A stretch of 54,115 nt of DNA, from contig CAIYMO010000037.1 in assembly GCA_903927345.1 (NCBI GenBank), positions 1-54,115 of the forward strand, in the 5' to 3' direction. Position 1 is the first letter of the stretch. Each line of letters opens with the position of its first letter. This document shows positions 33,312 through 40,711 of the stretch, one piece after another. Both the position numbers and the translations under genes were made by a program. The DNA is from an uncultured Armatimonadota bacterium (lineage in GTDB: Bacteria > Armatimonadota > Fimbriimonadia > Fimbriimonadales > Fimbriimonadaceae). The notes beneath the pieces are model-generated. The model saw nothing but the letters and a program-made list of their open reading frames with translations, was not told the DNA's origin and ran no database searches.

Positions 33312-33914
33312 CTAGGCAGCGAAAGCGGGCGAGAATCTTATGACGCTGTCCGCCATCTTCTTCGCAGGGACGGAGCTTATTCCCGCCCCGGGGCAGAGCT
33401 GAGCTGCATAGACACCCCGCATGATGGTCATCAACTGGGAAACCACATCGTGAGGATTCTGGAATCGGGCCTCAATCGCGAGCGTTGCCAATCGCATCTC
33501 AACAGATCGGACTTGGTAACCAATCGTTTGCCGAATCGCAGAGTCATCGTCCGTAAACTCAGCAACGGCTCGCATGTACAAGTTGCTCAAATTCCCCGAT
33601 GCGGAAAGCTCCTCAAGAGCGGCAAAGACGGCAGATAAGTAAGACTTTGCATCACCGCTCTTCGCACTGGCATATCCGCGAATGTGTGCAATCGTATCCT
33701 CGTGCGTCTGCTGAAGCGCCGCAATCACGAGTTCTTCTTTGTTCTTAAAGTGATAGAAGATGGTCATCTTTGAGACTCCAGCCTCTGCTGCTACAAGGTC
33801 CAAGCTCGTACGCTGAAATCCGTTTGCGGAGAACACCCGAATTGCGGTGTCGATGATTTGCTGCCTGGTTGAACTAGTTCGAACCACTGCCTTGTTGTGA
33901 GCATTCGTATCCAT
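33312..33914 (-). CDS. TetR/AcrR-family transcriptional regulator
   Basis: 200 residues. The N-terminal helix-turn-helix is typical: RQQIIDTAIRVFSANGFQRTSLDLVAAEAGVSKMTIFYHFKNKEELVIAAL (about 17-67). The C-terminal ligand-binding half is TetR_C-like with a helical pattern (AAVAEFTDDDSAIRQTIGYQVRSVEMRL). It sits between the membrane protein gene (27 bases downstream) and the divergent LPS operon, so either may be its target. The approximate palindrome CCGCTCCGTTGGACGGCGG upstream (33933-33951) is a possible operator. Confidence 0.9.
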   Translation of the reverse strand: MDTNAHNKAVVRTSSTRQQIIDTAIRVFSANGFQRTSLDLVAAEAGVSKMTIFYHFKNKEELVIAALQQTHEDTIAHIRGYASAKSGDAKSYLSAVFAALEELSASGNLSNLYMRAVAEFTDDDSAIRQTIGYQVRSVEMRLATLAIEARFQNPHDVVSQLMTIMRGVYAAQLCPGAGISSVPAKKMADSVIRFSPAFAA

Positions 33915-33981
33915 AGGCTTCCCAATCCACCGCTCCGTTGGACGGCGGGCACTCTAATAAGGTTCAATCAAGCCCGGCTTA

Positions 33982-34950
33982 ATGAGAATTGAGAACCTTT
34001 GGTTTGGGCAAGGTTGGAGACCCCACGTTGGGCGACTTCTTCTTCTGCCGATCACGGCACTCTATTCACTTGCCTGGCAAGTTTACCTGGTATTTTATCG
34101 GCTCGGATTCAAGAAAGCTTTAGAGCCCCACCCCCGAGTGATCTGCATTGGTAACCTCACCGCAGGCGGTTCTGGGAAGACTCCTGTGACTCTGTTTGTC
34201 ACGGATTGCCTCCTCAAACTCGGTCACCAACCCATCGTGAGTTGTAGCGGCTACGGCAGTCCCGCCTCCGAAGCTGCCCAAATGGCCCCCGATGGTCCTC
34301 TTAACCCCGCCGAGTGGGGAGACGAACCTTCTGAGCTTCGTGACTTCCGACCAGCTCTCCCCATCGTCGTAGGCAGGCGCCGCGTCCTTGCCGCCGAACT
34401 CGCCGCAAAAGCAAATCCAAACTCCGTTCTCGTCCTCGATGACGGCTTCCAACACCTCCCGCTCCACAAGCATCTAACGATCATCCTTGACGCTCTCAAT
34501 CCTGCGAACAAGCTCCCGTTCCCATCGGGTCCCTACCGCGAACCACGTTGGAACCGATCCCGAGCCGACTTGTCTCTCCCCAACGATCAATTCCAAATCG
34601 TCTACTCCGCCCCCGAATTTGTCGACCCCCAAGGCACACTTCTTTCCATCCCGGCCGACGCCGTCGTCCTCACCGCAATCGCTCGCCCGGACCTATTCGT
34701 TGAAACCCTGAAGGCGGCGGGTGTGACAATCACAGAGGTTGATTCCAAACCCGATCATGACCCTCTCAACGATCCCGAACTGTTTTCGCGTCACAATGGA
34801 AAGGTCGTCATCGTAACGATGAAGGACTGGGTGAAATTACGCACGCGGGAAGATTTGAACAAATCTCAAATCGTTATTGCTCGGCGTCAAGCAACAATCG
34901 AACCCAAAGAAGAGTTCATACAGTGGCTAAAGGAGCGAATCCCTGAATAA
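33982..34950 (+). CDS. lpxK: Tetraacyldisaccharide 4'-kinase (lipid A synthesis)
   Basis: 322 residues with an N-terminal hydrophobic anchor (about 17-38) and a Walker A loop GNLTAGGSGKTP (57-68). LDDGFQH (152-158) supplies the catalytic Asp-His region that LpxK shares with P-loop kinases. It phosphorylates the 4' position of tetraacyldisaccharide 1-phosphate at the inner membrane, producing lipid IVA. It heads an LPS operon whose next gene begins 26 bases on. Presence of this gene indicates a true lipid-A outer membrane. Confidence 0.95.
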   Translation: MRIENLWFGQGWRPHVGRLLLLPITALYSLAWQVYLVFYRLGFKKALEPHPRVICIGNLTAGGSGKTPVTLFVTDCLLKLGHQPIVSCSGYGSPASEAAQMAPDGPLNPAEWGDEPSELRDFRPALPIVVGRRRVLAAELAAKANPNSVLVLDDGFQHLPLHKHLTIILDALNPANKLPFPSGPYREPRWNRSRADLSLPNDQFQIVYSAPEFVDPQGTLLSIPADAVVLTAIARPDLFVETLKAAGVTITEVDSKPDHDPLNDPELFSRHNGKVVIVTMKDWVKLRTREDLNKSQIVIARRQATIEPKEEFIQWLKERIPE

Positions 34951-34975
34951 GAAAACATTCATCCACCAACTGGGG

Positions 34976-35824
34976 TTGGGCGTCCTCAACTTCGGCGAAA
35001 AGTGGTTCCGTATTCCTGACATCGCCAAGGCCGAACGGCGCGGCGCATCCCTCGGCATGCTCCTCTGGCGGCTTGACAAGAAGCACCGAACACGTACGAT
35101 CGCAAATATCAACCTAGCGTTCCCCGAAATGCCCGTCGCCGAACAAGCCAACATGGCCCAAGAAATGTTCCGGCACTTCGGTCGCGTCGTCGCAGACTTC
35201 CTCCGCTCACCGCTCGTCAAGCAAGATGAACTCCGAGCCCAAACCGAAGTCCAGGGTATCGAACATCTACAAAGCGTCCGCGACCAAGGACAAGGAGTTC
35301 TCCTCCTCAGCGCCCACCTCGGCAACTTCGAAAGAATGTGCCACTACATCTCCCTACAGGACATCAAAGTTTCCGGCATCGCACGCGACGCCAACGAGTC
35401 CGCTATTACTGACAAGGTCAACGCCCTCCGAGGACAGTACATGGACATCCTCAGCCGGGGCAATGCCGCGCGCGAAACCATCAAACGGCTCAAGGCGAAC
35501 GAACTTGTCGTCATCCTGCCCGACCAAAACGCCGACGAAGCCTATCTTCCGTTCTTCGGAAAACCCGCTGGTACGGTCCTCGGCCCAGCAGTACTCCATC
35601 TCCGGACAAAGGCGCCCATCCTCCCCTGCTGCCACCTGCGAACAGGTCCTGGCAAGTACAAACACGTCTATTTAGAACCTCTACGCGCGCTTCCAGAAGA
35701 AAAGCCAGAAGAGCTGATGGCAAGGGTCAACCTCGCGATCGAAGAAATGGTCCGCTTGGCGCCCGAGCAATACCTCTGGATGCATGACCGTTGGAAGTAC
35801 GCCCGCCGCCGGGGTCTTCTGTGA
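34976..35824 (+). CDS. lpxL: LpxL/HtrB-type lysophospholipid acyltransferase
   Basis: About 282 residues. The acyltransferase HxxxxE motif is H114-LGNF-E119 (SAHLGNFER), followed by NELVVILPDQNADEAYLPFFGKPAGTVLGPAVL, a region shared with late lipid A acyltransferases that add the secondary acyl chain. The start given is TTG at 34976. The reading frame continues upstream with a CTG at 34943 overlapping the lpxK stop, giving the stretch NKKTFIHQLGLGVLNF, so the true start is uncertain. The stop overlaps the GT9 gene (GTGA). Confidence 0.88.
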   Translation: MGVLNFGEKWFRIPDIAKAERRGASLGMLLWRLDKKHRTRTIANINLAFPEMPVAEQANMAQEMFRHFGRVVADFLRSPLVKQDELRAQTEVQGIEHLQSVRDQGQGVLLLSAHLGNFERMCHYISLQDIKVSGIARDANESAITDKVNALRGQYMDILSRGNAARETIKRLKANELVVILPDQNADEAYLPFFGKPAGTVLGPAVLHLRTKAPILPCCHLRTGPGKYKHVYLEPLRALPEEKPEELMARVNLAIEEMVRLAPEQYLWMHDRWKYARRRGLL

Positions 35825-36756
35825 ATATCCTGATCTCCCGACTGTCCGCCCTCGGAGATTGTGTCTGCACTCTCCCCGTCGCGGTAGCCCTCAAAAAGGC
35901 GTTCCCTGAGTCCAAAATCACCTGGGCCGTTGACCCCCGATTCGCTGGCATCATCGAGTGTTGTCCGTCAGTCGACGAGATCATCCGCGTAAAACCTGGA
36001 TTCAAACCCGCAACCTGGCCAACTTTCGACGTCAAGTTCGACCTAGCTCTCGACATGCAAGGTCTCACCAAAAGCGGCATCGTTGTCGCCCGCTCGAAGG
36101 CAACAAGAAAGTTGGGCTACCACTGGCAACGCGAACTTGCCAAACTCTTCTCCTCCCCCGTCCAACCGGACGCCTCCTCGCTGCACGTCGTCGACCAGTA
36201 CGTGGACGTCGCCCGCTTTGCTGGAGCCGATTGTGATCGCGCCGACTTCGGCGTAGTCCCACCCGATGAGGACCGAACCAAGATGAAGGACCTTCTCGAA
36301 GAAAACGGCGTTACGGGACCGTTCGTCGTTATGAATGCTGGTGCCGGCTGGGCAACCAAACGATGGCCCGCCTCCCACTTCGCTGCCCTCGCCGATAAGC
36401 TAGTTGCCAAAGGCCTCAAGTGTGTCTTCATCGGAGGAAAGGCCGACGCCGACCAAGCCGCGTTCGCCGAGGTCGCTTCCGCCACCCAAACCCCGCTCGT
36501 GAACTTGCTCGGCAAGACCTCCGTCCGTGAACTGGTCTCGCTCATTTCCCTCGCCAATGCCCACGTCGGCGGAGACACCGGCAGTAGCCACGTTGCCGCT
36601 GCCCTCGGAGTGCCCGCTATCGGCCTGTACTCCATCACCAAGCCCGTCAGAACCTGCCCCTATGGCCAAATCCATCGGTGCCACTACTCGGAGACCTCCT
36701 TGGCCGACATCGACCCCGATGCAGTGTTCCAAACCGTCTGGGAGGCCGTAGCGTGA
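35821..36756 (+). CDS. Heptosyltransferase-like glycosyltransferase (GT9)
   Basis: 311 residues of GT family 9. NILISRLSALGDCVCTLPVAVALKKAFP at the N-terminus and PFVVMNAGAGWATKRWPASHFAALADKL are the two halves around which WaaC/WaaF fold. GDTGSSHVAAALGVPAIGLY in the C-terminal domain closes the nucleotide-sugar site. It adds heptose (or a related sugar) to the LPS inner core. GTG start overlaps the acyltransferase stop; the end overlaps the rfaE2-type gene (GTGA). Confidence 0.92.
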   Translation: MNILISRLSALGDCVCTLPVAVALKKAFPESKITWAVDPRFAGIIECCPSVDEIIRVKPGFKPATWPTFDVKFDLALDMQGLTKSGIVVARSKATRKLGYHWQRELAKLFSSPVQPDASSLHVVDQYVDVARFAGADCDRADFGVVPPDEDRTKMKDLLEENGVTGPFVVMNAGAGWATKRWPASHFAALADKLVAKGLKCVFIGGKADADQAAFAEVASATQTPLVNLLGKTSVRELVSLISLANAHVGGDTGSSHVAAALGVPAIGLYSITKPVRTCPYGQIHRCHYSETSLADIDPDAVFQTVWEAVA

Positions 36757-37193
36757 CCCTTGCCGAACTCCAAGCCCAACGAGAAGGCAAAACCGTGGTC
36801 TTCACCAACGGCGTATTCGATATCCTCCACGCCGGACATGTCGATTACCTCGAAAAGGCCCGCGCCCTCGGAGACTATTTGGTCGTCGCCCTCAACACCG
36901 ACGCCACTGTCCAAGCTCTGAAAGGCCCGACCCGACCCGTCAACCACCTCGAAGATCGTCTACGAGTCATCAGTGCTCTCCGGTGCGTCGACTGCGCCGT
37001 CTCGTTCAGCGAGCAAACACCCGAAGCAATCATCGCCGAAATCCGACCTGACATCCATGTGAAAGGCGGCGATTACACCGTCGAATCCCTCCCGGAAAGC
37101 AAAATCGTCCTCGGTTACGGCGGCAAAGTCGTCATCATGCCCACTCTAGAGGGCCGTTCAACCACCAGCACAATCGAGCGGATGCAACGATGA
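36753..37193 (+). CDS. rfaE2: D-glycero-beta-D-manno-heptose 1-phosphate adenylyltransferase (RfaE2/HldE C-terminal type)
   Basis: 146 residues, the size of the stand-alone RfaE domain II. FTNGVFDILHAGHVDYLEKARALGD holds the HxGH nucleotidyltransferase motif, and GRSTTSTIERM is its C-terminal ISSTxxR-like motif. It makes ADP-heptose, the donor for the preceding glycosyltransferase. The HldE kinase half is not encoded nearby. GTG start at 36753 and ATGA overlap with the deacetylase. Confidence 0.93.
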   Translation: MTLAELQAQREGKTVVFTNGVFDILHAGHVDYLEKARALGDYLVVALNTDATVQALKGPTRPVNHLEDRLRVISALRCVDCAVSFSEQTPEAIIAEIRPDIHVKGGDYTVESLPESKIVLGYGGKVVIMPTLEGRSTTSTIERMQR

Positions 37194-37930
37194 GCGTCAT
37201 CGACTTCGACAAGCCACAAAGGTGGCTGTTCTGCATGACCCACCCCGACGACGAAATCTCCGTGTGCGCGACAATGCGTCGGCTGGTCCAAGCCGGGCAT
37301 CATGTTTCTCTCAGCTGGACCCACTCTCCCGGCTTCCGACTCAAAGAGGGAATCGCCGCCGCAAAGCTCATTGGGCTAAGTGAGGAAAACCTCTACCACC
37401 ACAACTCAACCGACGGTTCAACCTGCGACGAACTCGACGATCTTCTCCCCAGCTTCCGAGCGATGATGACCCACGCCAAACCCGACGCCGTGGTGTGCGG
37501 GGCTTTCGAACAAGGGCATCTCGACCACGACGCAACCAACTGGCTCGTCAACGCCACCTTCGACGGCCAAGTTGTCGAAGCGCCGTTCTATCACACCTAT
37601 ATACGACCCCAAGTGCAACGAATCAACCAGTTCTCCGACCCTGTGGGTCAGCACCTGGTCGCCCTCACTCTCGAAGAGCAACGGTTCAAACTAGATTTCG
37701 CGAAGCAGTTCAAAAGCCAGAACATCTGGCAAGTGCTCATGACCTTCGAAGTCATCTCCACCCTCCTGCTCCAACCGGCTCAACTCAGGAAACGGGAGCT
37801 GTTCCGTCTGCAAAGTCACAAGGACTTTCAAAAGCCAAATCATCCACCCAAGCTCGCTGCTCGGGTGGAGAAAACCCATCAATGGGATCGCTGGCTATCA
37901 GCAGTCACTAGGGCCGAATCGCAACGCTGA
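37190..37930 (+). CDS. PIG-L family deacetylase
   Basis: 246 residues with the zinc-binding HPDDE (18-22, MTHPDDEIS) and GHLDHD (near 106-111) motifs of GlcNAc-PI-type deacetylases. Such enzymes remove N-acetyl from GlcNAc-containing lipids or small thiols. As the fifth gene of the LPS operon it may deacetylate an LPS or envelope sugar, an inference from position. The last 23 bases overlap the convergent secreted-protein gene. Confidence 0.9.
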   Translation: MSVIDFDKPQRWLFCMTHPDDEISVCATMRRLVQAGHHVSLSWTHSPGFRLKEGIAAAKLIGLSEENLYHHNSTDGSTCDELDDLLPSFRAMMTHAKPDAVVCGAFEQGHLDHDATNWLVNATFDGQVVEAPFYHTYIRPQVQRINQFSDPVGQHLVALTLEEQRFKLDFAKQFKSQNIWQVLMTFEVISTLLLQPAQLRKRELFRLQSHKDFQKPNHPPKLAARVEKTHQWDRWLSAVTRAESQR

Positions 37931-38783
37931 CCGTGCGCACTGGACCGTTAAAGACCTTCCGCTCCGTCCCCTTCGTCCAGTCACCAACGCGCAACTCGTT
38001 CGTCAGGACCAAGCTCGACTTCTTGTTCTTCGGGTTCAGAGGAGTTTCGATCTGCTTCGTCGTGTAAGCAAAGGTTGGTCGCTGGAACCAGAAGTCAAAC
38101 GAATCCGCATAGCCAAATAGCACGCGAGGCTTCTTCGACTTTTCAAGGAGCAACATCGAATTCAAGTTCTCATCGCTCACCAAAGACTCTGAATTCGCCA
38201 AGAGGAATAACTGCTTCCCGGCGCCCTTTGGCATGTTCCAGCCACGCTGGAAGAAGTAACTTCGCTTATCCGAAGTGCTCTTGCTCGGAAACTCAATCGA
38301 CTTTCCAAACTCAAGCGTCAACGCCGCGCCGTTAGGCTCAGTCACCGAGTATTTCCCGTCAACTGCGTCGAGCGGCTCGGGAACTTTCGAGTAGTCCATC
38401 GGATCAATCTTCAGGGTCTTCGCGTTCAGAATCGCGTTATCGCCGTCTTCATACTTGGCGAGCTGCACGACGCCCGGAGCTGACGTCCGATTCTCGCTGA
38501 GAGCCAGCTGATAGTAAGCCGTTTCCATCACCAACTTGGGTTTCCAAGACTTGATCGAGCCAACGTAGACTCCAACCTGGGTGTGCACAGCCAACCGGTC
38601 CTTCCCGAGCCAACTCACTCCAATCGGAGTCTGTTCCATCGCAAGCTTACGGCTCTTGGTGCCGTCCATCGAACTCAAGTAGAGCTCAAGGCTGCTTGGG
38701 GTGGCGCCTGGCTTGTAAAACCGAGAAATGTGGGCCAACTGATCAGGTTGAGCCGCGGCGAGAAGCAAAAGTGCGGAAATCAT
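37908..38783 (-). CDS. Secreted protein, paralog of the 39739 gene
   Basis: 291 residues. Signal-like N-terminus MISALLLLAAAQPDQLAHI. Shared blocks with its upstream neighbour are obvious: RFYKPG, VSWLGKDRLAV, KYSVTEPNG, LLLEKSKKPR and the final SVAIRP. A beta-rich, TolB-like or beta-propeller fold is suggested by repeated WLGKDRLAV and LVLTNELRVGDW strands, but I do not recognise a family. The start was taken at the ATG giving the signal; the tail overlaps the PIG-L gene. Confidence 0.78.
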   Translation of the reverse strand: MISALLLLAAAQPDQLAHISRFYKPGATPSSLELYLSSMDGTKSRKLAMEQTPIGVSWLGKDRLAVHTQVGVYVGSIKSWKPKLVMETAYYQLALSENRTSAPGVVQLAKYEDGDNAILNAKTLKIDPMDYSKVPEPLDAVDGKYSVTEPNGAALTLEFGKSIEFPSKSTSDKRSYFFQRGWNMPKGAGKQLFLLANSESLVSDENLNSMLLLEKSKKPRVLFGYADSFDFWFQRPTFAYTTKQIETPLNPKNKKSSLVLTNELRVGDWTKGTERKVFNGPVRTVSVAIRP

Positions 38784-38854
38784 CTCAGCTCAGACGATAT
38801 CACATCCAGGAGCGTTTCGCCCGATTTAGCCGCTCTTACGTCAACGATTAATAT

Positions 38855-39739
38855 TTAAGGGCGAATAGCTACACTTATCGAATGGACGGCCCCAGAAATC
38901 AAGATCCGGTCCGTCCCCTTCTGCCAGTCCCCAACGTGCAACTCGCTGGTCCAGACGAGTTTTGAATTCTTATCCTTCGGGTTCAGCGGCGAAGTGTCGC
39001 GCGGCGTGCAATAGGCAAACGTTGACCGAGCCTCCCAAAAGTCAAACCCGTTCGCATTGCTAAAAATGAACCGAGGCTTTTTCGATTTCTCAAGCAACAG
39101 AAGCGCATTAATGTCCCCGTTGGTGCTGTTGTGATCACTCGCCAAAAGGAACAATCGATGAGGCTCCATCTGTCCTCTGCGCGGCGACTCCCACCCGCGT
39201 CGGAACAAGAACTCCGCCGCATCACTCTTGTCGCTTCCCGGATAAACAATCGGCTCACCAACCTGTAACGACAACTGTCCGCCATTCGGCTCAGTCACCG
39301 AGTACTTCTCGTCTTCTCCCGGCTCAAGCTGCTTCGGACCAGTCTTTTCGCTGTAGCTCTCAACGGCGAGAGTCTTGGGATTAATCGTCATGCTTGCAAC
39401 TTCGTCGCCCTGCACAAGCTGCGGAACCCCCGGAGGATTGGTTCGATCTCGAGAATCAACAAACGTCAAATCCTTTGTGCTTGGCACCAGTTTCGGGTGC
39501 CAGTTACTCGGACTCCCCACATAGATCCCGTCGTCCGACAACACCGCCAACTTGTCCTTCCCAAGCCAGCTCACGCGCCAAGGCGCCTTGCTAAACGCCA
39601 ACTCGCGGCGACGCGTGCCGTCCAATGCGCTCAAATACAAGTGGTAGCTACTCTTCGCCTTCCCCGGTTTGTAAAAGCGAGCAATAAACGCCAACTGGTC
39701 CGGCTGAGCAGCTGCAAGAAGCACGAGCGAAGTAATCAT
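38855..39739 (-). CDS. Secreted protein, tandem paralog of the 38783 gene
   Basis: 294 residues; same layout as the next gene: signal segment MITSLVLLAAAQPDQLAFI, then RFYKPG, VSWLGKDKLAVLSDDG, KYSVTEPNGG, LLLEKSKKPR, and SISVAIRP at the end. The pair arose by tandem duplication; the 71-base spacer contains no obvious terminator. Its start codon lies inside a long inverted repeat (39735-39775) that could hide it in the mRNA. Confidence 0.78.
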   Translation of the reverse strand: MITSLVLLAAAQPDQLAFIARFYKPGKAKSSYHLYLSALDGTRRRELAFSKAPWRVSWLGKDKLAVLSDDGIYVGSPSNWHPKLVPSTKDLTFVDSRDRTNPPGVPQLVQGDEVASMTINPKTLAVESYSEKTGPKQLEPGEDEKYSVTEPNGGQLSLQVGEPIVYPGSDKSDAAEFLFRRGWESPRRGQMEPHRLFLLASDHNSTNGDINALLLLEKSKKPRFIFSNANGFDFWEARSTFAYCTPRDTSPLNPKDKNSKLVWTSELHVGDWQKGTDRILISGAVHSISVAIRP

Positions 39740-39775
39740 CTGCCCATTTGACGAACATCAAAGAGCAGATGATTC
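39735..39775 (-). promoter_or_regulatory. Imperfect palindrome over the start codon of the 39739 gene
   Basis: AATCATCTGC (39735-39744) is exactly complementary to GCAGATGATT (39766-39775). Inside, TTTGA (39748-39752) pairs with TCAAA (39759-39763) around CGAACA. The ATG of the 39739 gene is within one arm. It follows the stop of the TIM-barrel gene by 20 bases, but has no U-tract, so an operator or translational hairpin is favoured over a terminator. Confidence 0.55.
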
Positions 39776-39795
39776 AGCCATTATTGACCCAAATC

Positions 39796-40653
39796 CTAGC
39801 GACCCAAGATTGCATCGAGGGCGTTACTCGTATTGGCAACCCGAACCATCGGATAGCGAGGGTAGTGCGGAATCATTTCCGCGACCAGTGCTCCATCAAA
39901 ACCGATTTCGTCCAGTGCCTTCACGACTTCCTCAAAATTCACATCACCCTCACAGAGGTCACAGAACCCGTCGGCCGTCCCCACCGCACGCTTGAAGTCC
40001 TTCACGTGCACCGCCGCAATTCGGTGTCCCAAAGCCCGGATCCACATCTCGGGATAGCCGAACGGAAGAATATTGCCCACATCAAACAAGCAACCGACGA
40101 ACGGAGAATTGAACTGGTCGATGAACGCCTTCATCTCGCCAATCGTGATGAGCATCTTGTTCCAGACGTTCTCAATTCCCATCGTCACCCCGCAAGCCTC
40201 AGCATGAGGCAGAAGCGCCGCCATTCCTTCCGCGCCCCATTTCAGGCAGTCGTCGTAGTTCTGAACCGGACGATCAGGCAGGAAGAACACATCGACCGCC
40301 GCCGGAATCGTGAGGTGAACCTTCGCGCCGAGCCAGCTGCTGATCTGCAACATCTTCGTGAGATCATCCGCCGCCGCCTGCCGAATCTTCGGATCAGGAT
40401 CGCCAAGCGACCGACCCCAATAAAGCCCACTTGCCGTGGTCTTGAGCAGAATTCCCTCGTTGCGAGCCGCATCCAAAAGGCTCTTGCACTTCGCCTCGGT
40501 CGCATCAGTTCCAAACTGAGTGCCAGGTTCCCCAATACAAAGCTCCAACGCCTCATACCGATGCTCTTTGGCAAGCTTGATCGCATCAAACGGATCAACT
40601 TTGTCCTCAAACGAACCCGGGAACGACCAATAGTTAATGCCCTTCAGCAACAT
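39796..40653 (-). CDS. Sugar phosphate isomerase/epimerase (xylose-isomerase-like TIM barrel)
   Basis: 285 residues of the AP-endonuclease-2/xylose isomerase-like superfamily. MGIENVWNKM, GCLFDVGNILPFG, HVKDFKR and ALVAEMIPHY carry the metal-binding Glu, Asp, His and Glu residues, at the ends of the barrel strands. Members act on inositol or hexulose derivatives, often alongside Gfo/Idh oxidoreductases such as the one at 43412. TAAACT 6 bases before the ATG marks a leaderless start. Substrate unknown. Confidence 0.87.
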   Translation of the reverse strand: MLLKGINYWSFPGSFEDKVDPFDAIKLAKEHRYEALELCIGEPGTQFGTDATEAKCKSLLDAARNEGILLKTTASGLYWGRSLGDPDPKIRQAAADDLTKMLQISSWLGAKVHLTIPAAVDVFFLPDRPVQNYDDCLKWGAEGMAALLPHAEACGVTMGIENVWNKMLITIGEMKAFIDQFNSPFVGCLFDVGNILPFGYPEMWIRALGHRIAAVHVKDFKRAVGTADGFCDLCEGDVNFEEVVKALDEIGFDGALVAEMIPHYPRYPMVRVANTSNALDAILGR

Positions 40654-40659
40654 GCGTGG

Positions 40660-40665
40660 AGTTTA
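40660..40665 (-). promoter_or_regulatory. -10-like TAAACT for the TIM-barrel isomerase
   Basis: TAAACT on the minus strand, 6 bases from the ATG at 40653. Confidence 0.5.
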
Positions 40666-40711
40666 ACCTCTCGCAAAGCCAAAGAGACAGGGGCGAACCG
40701 CGAGGGCTCGG

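Noticed and set aside
33933-33951. Palindrome as the TetR operator
   Set aside because: CCGCTCCGTTGGACGGCGG is only roughly symmetric, with mismatched arm lengths, so it is mentioned but not called as a feature.
34943-34975. CTG start overlapping the lpxK stop for the acyltransferase
   Set aside because: CTG starts are rare. The TTG at 34976 is kept, but this is one of the least certain starts in the window.
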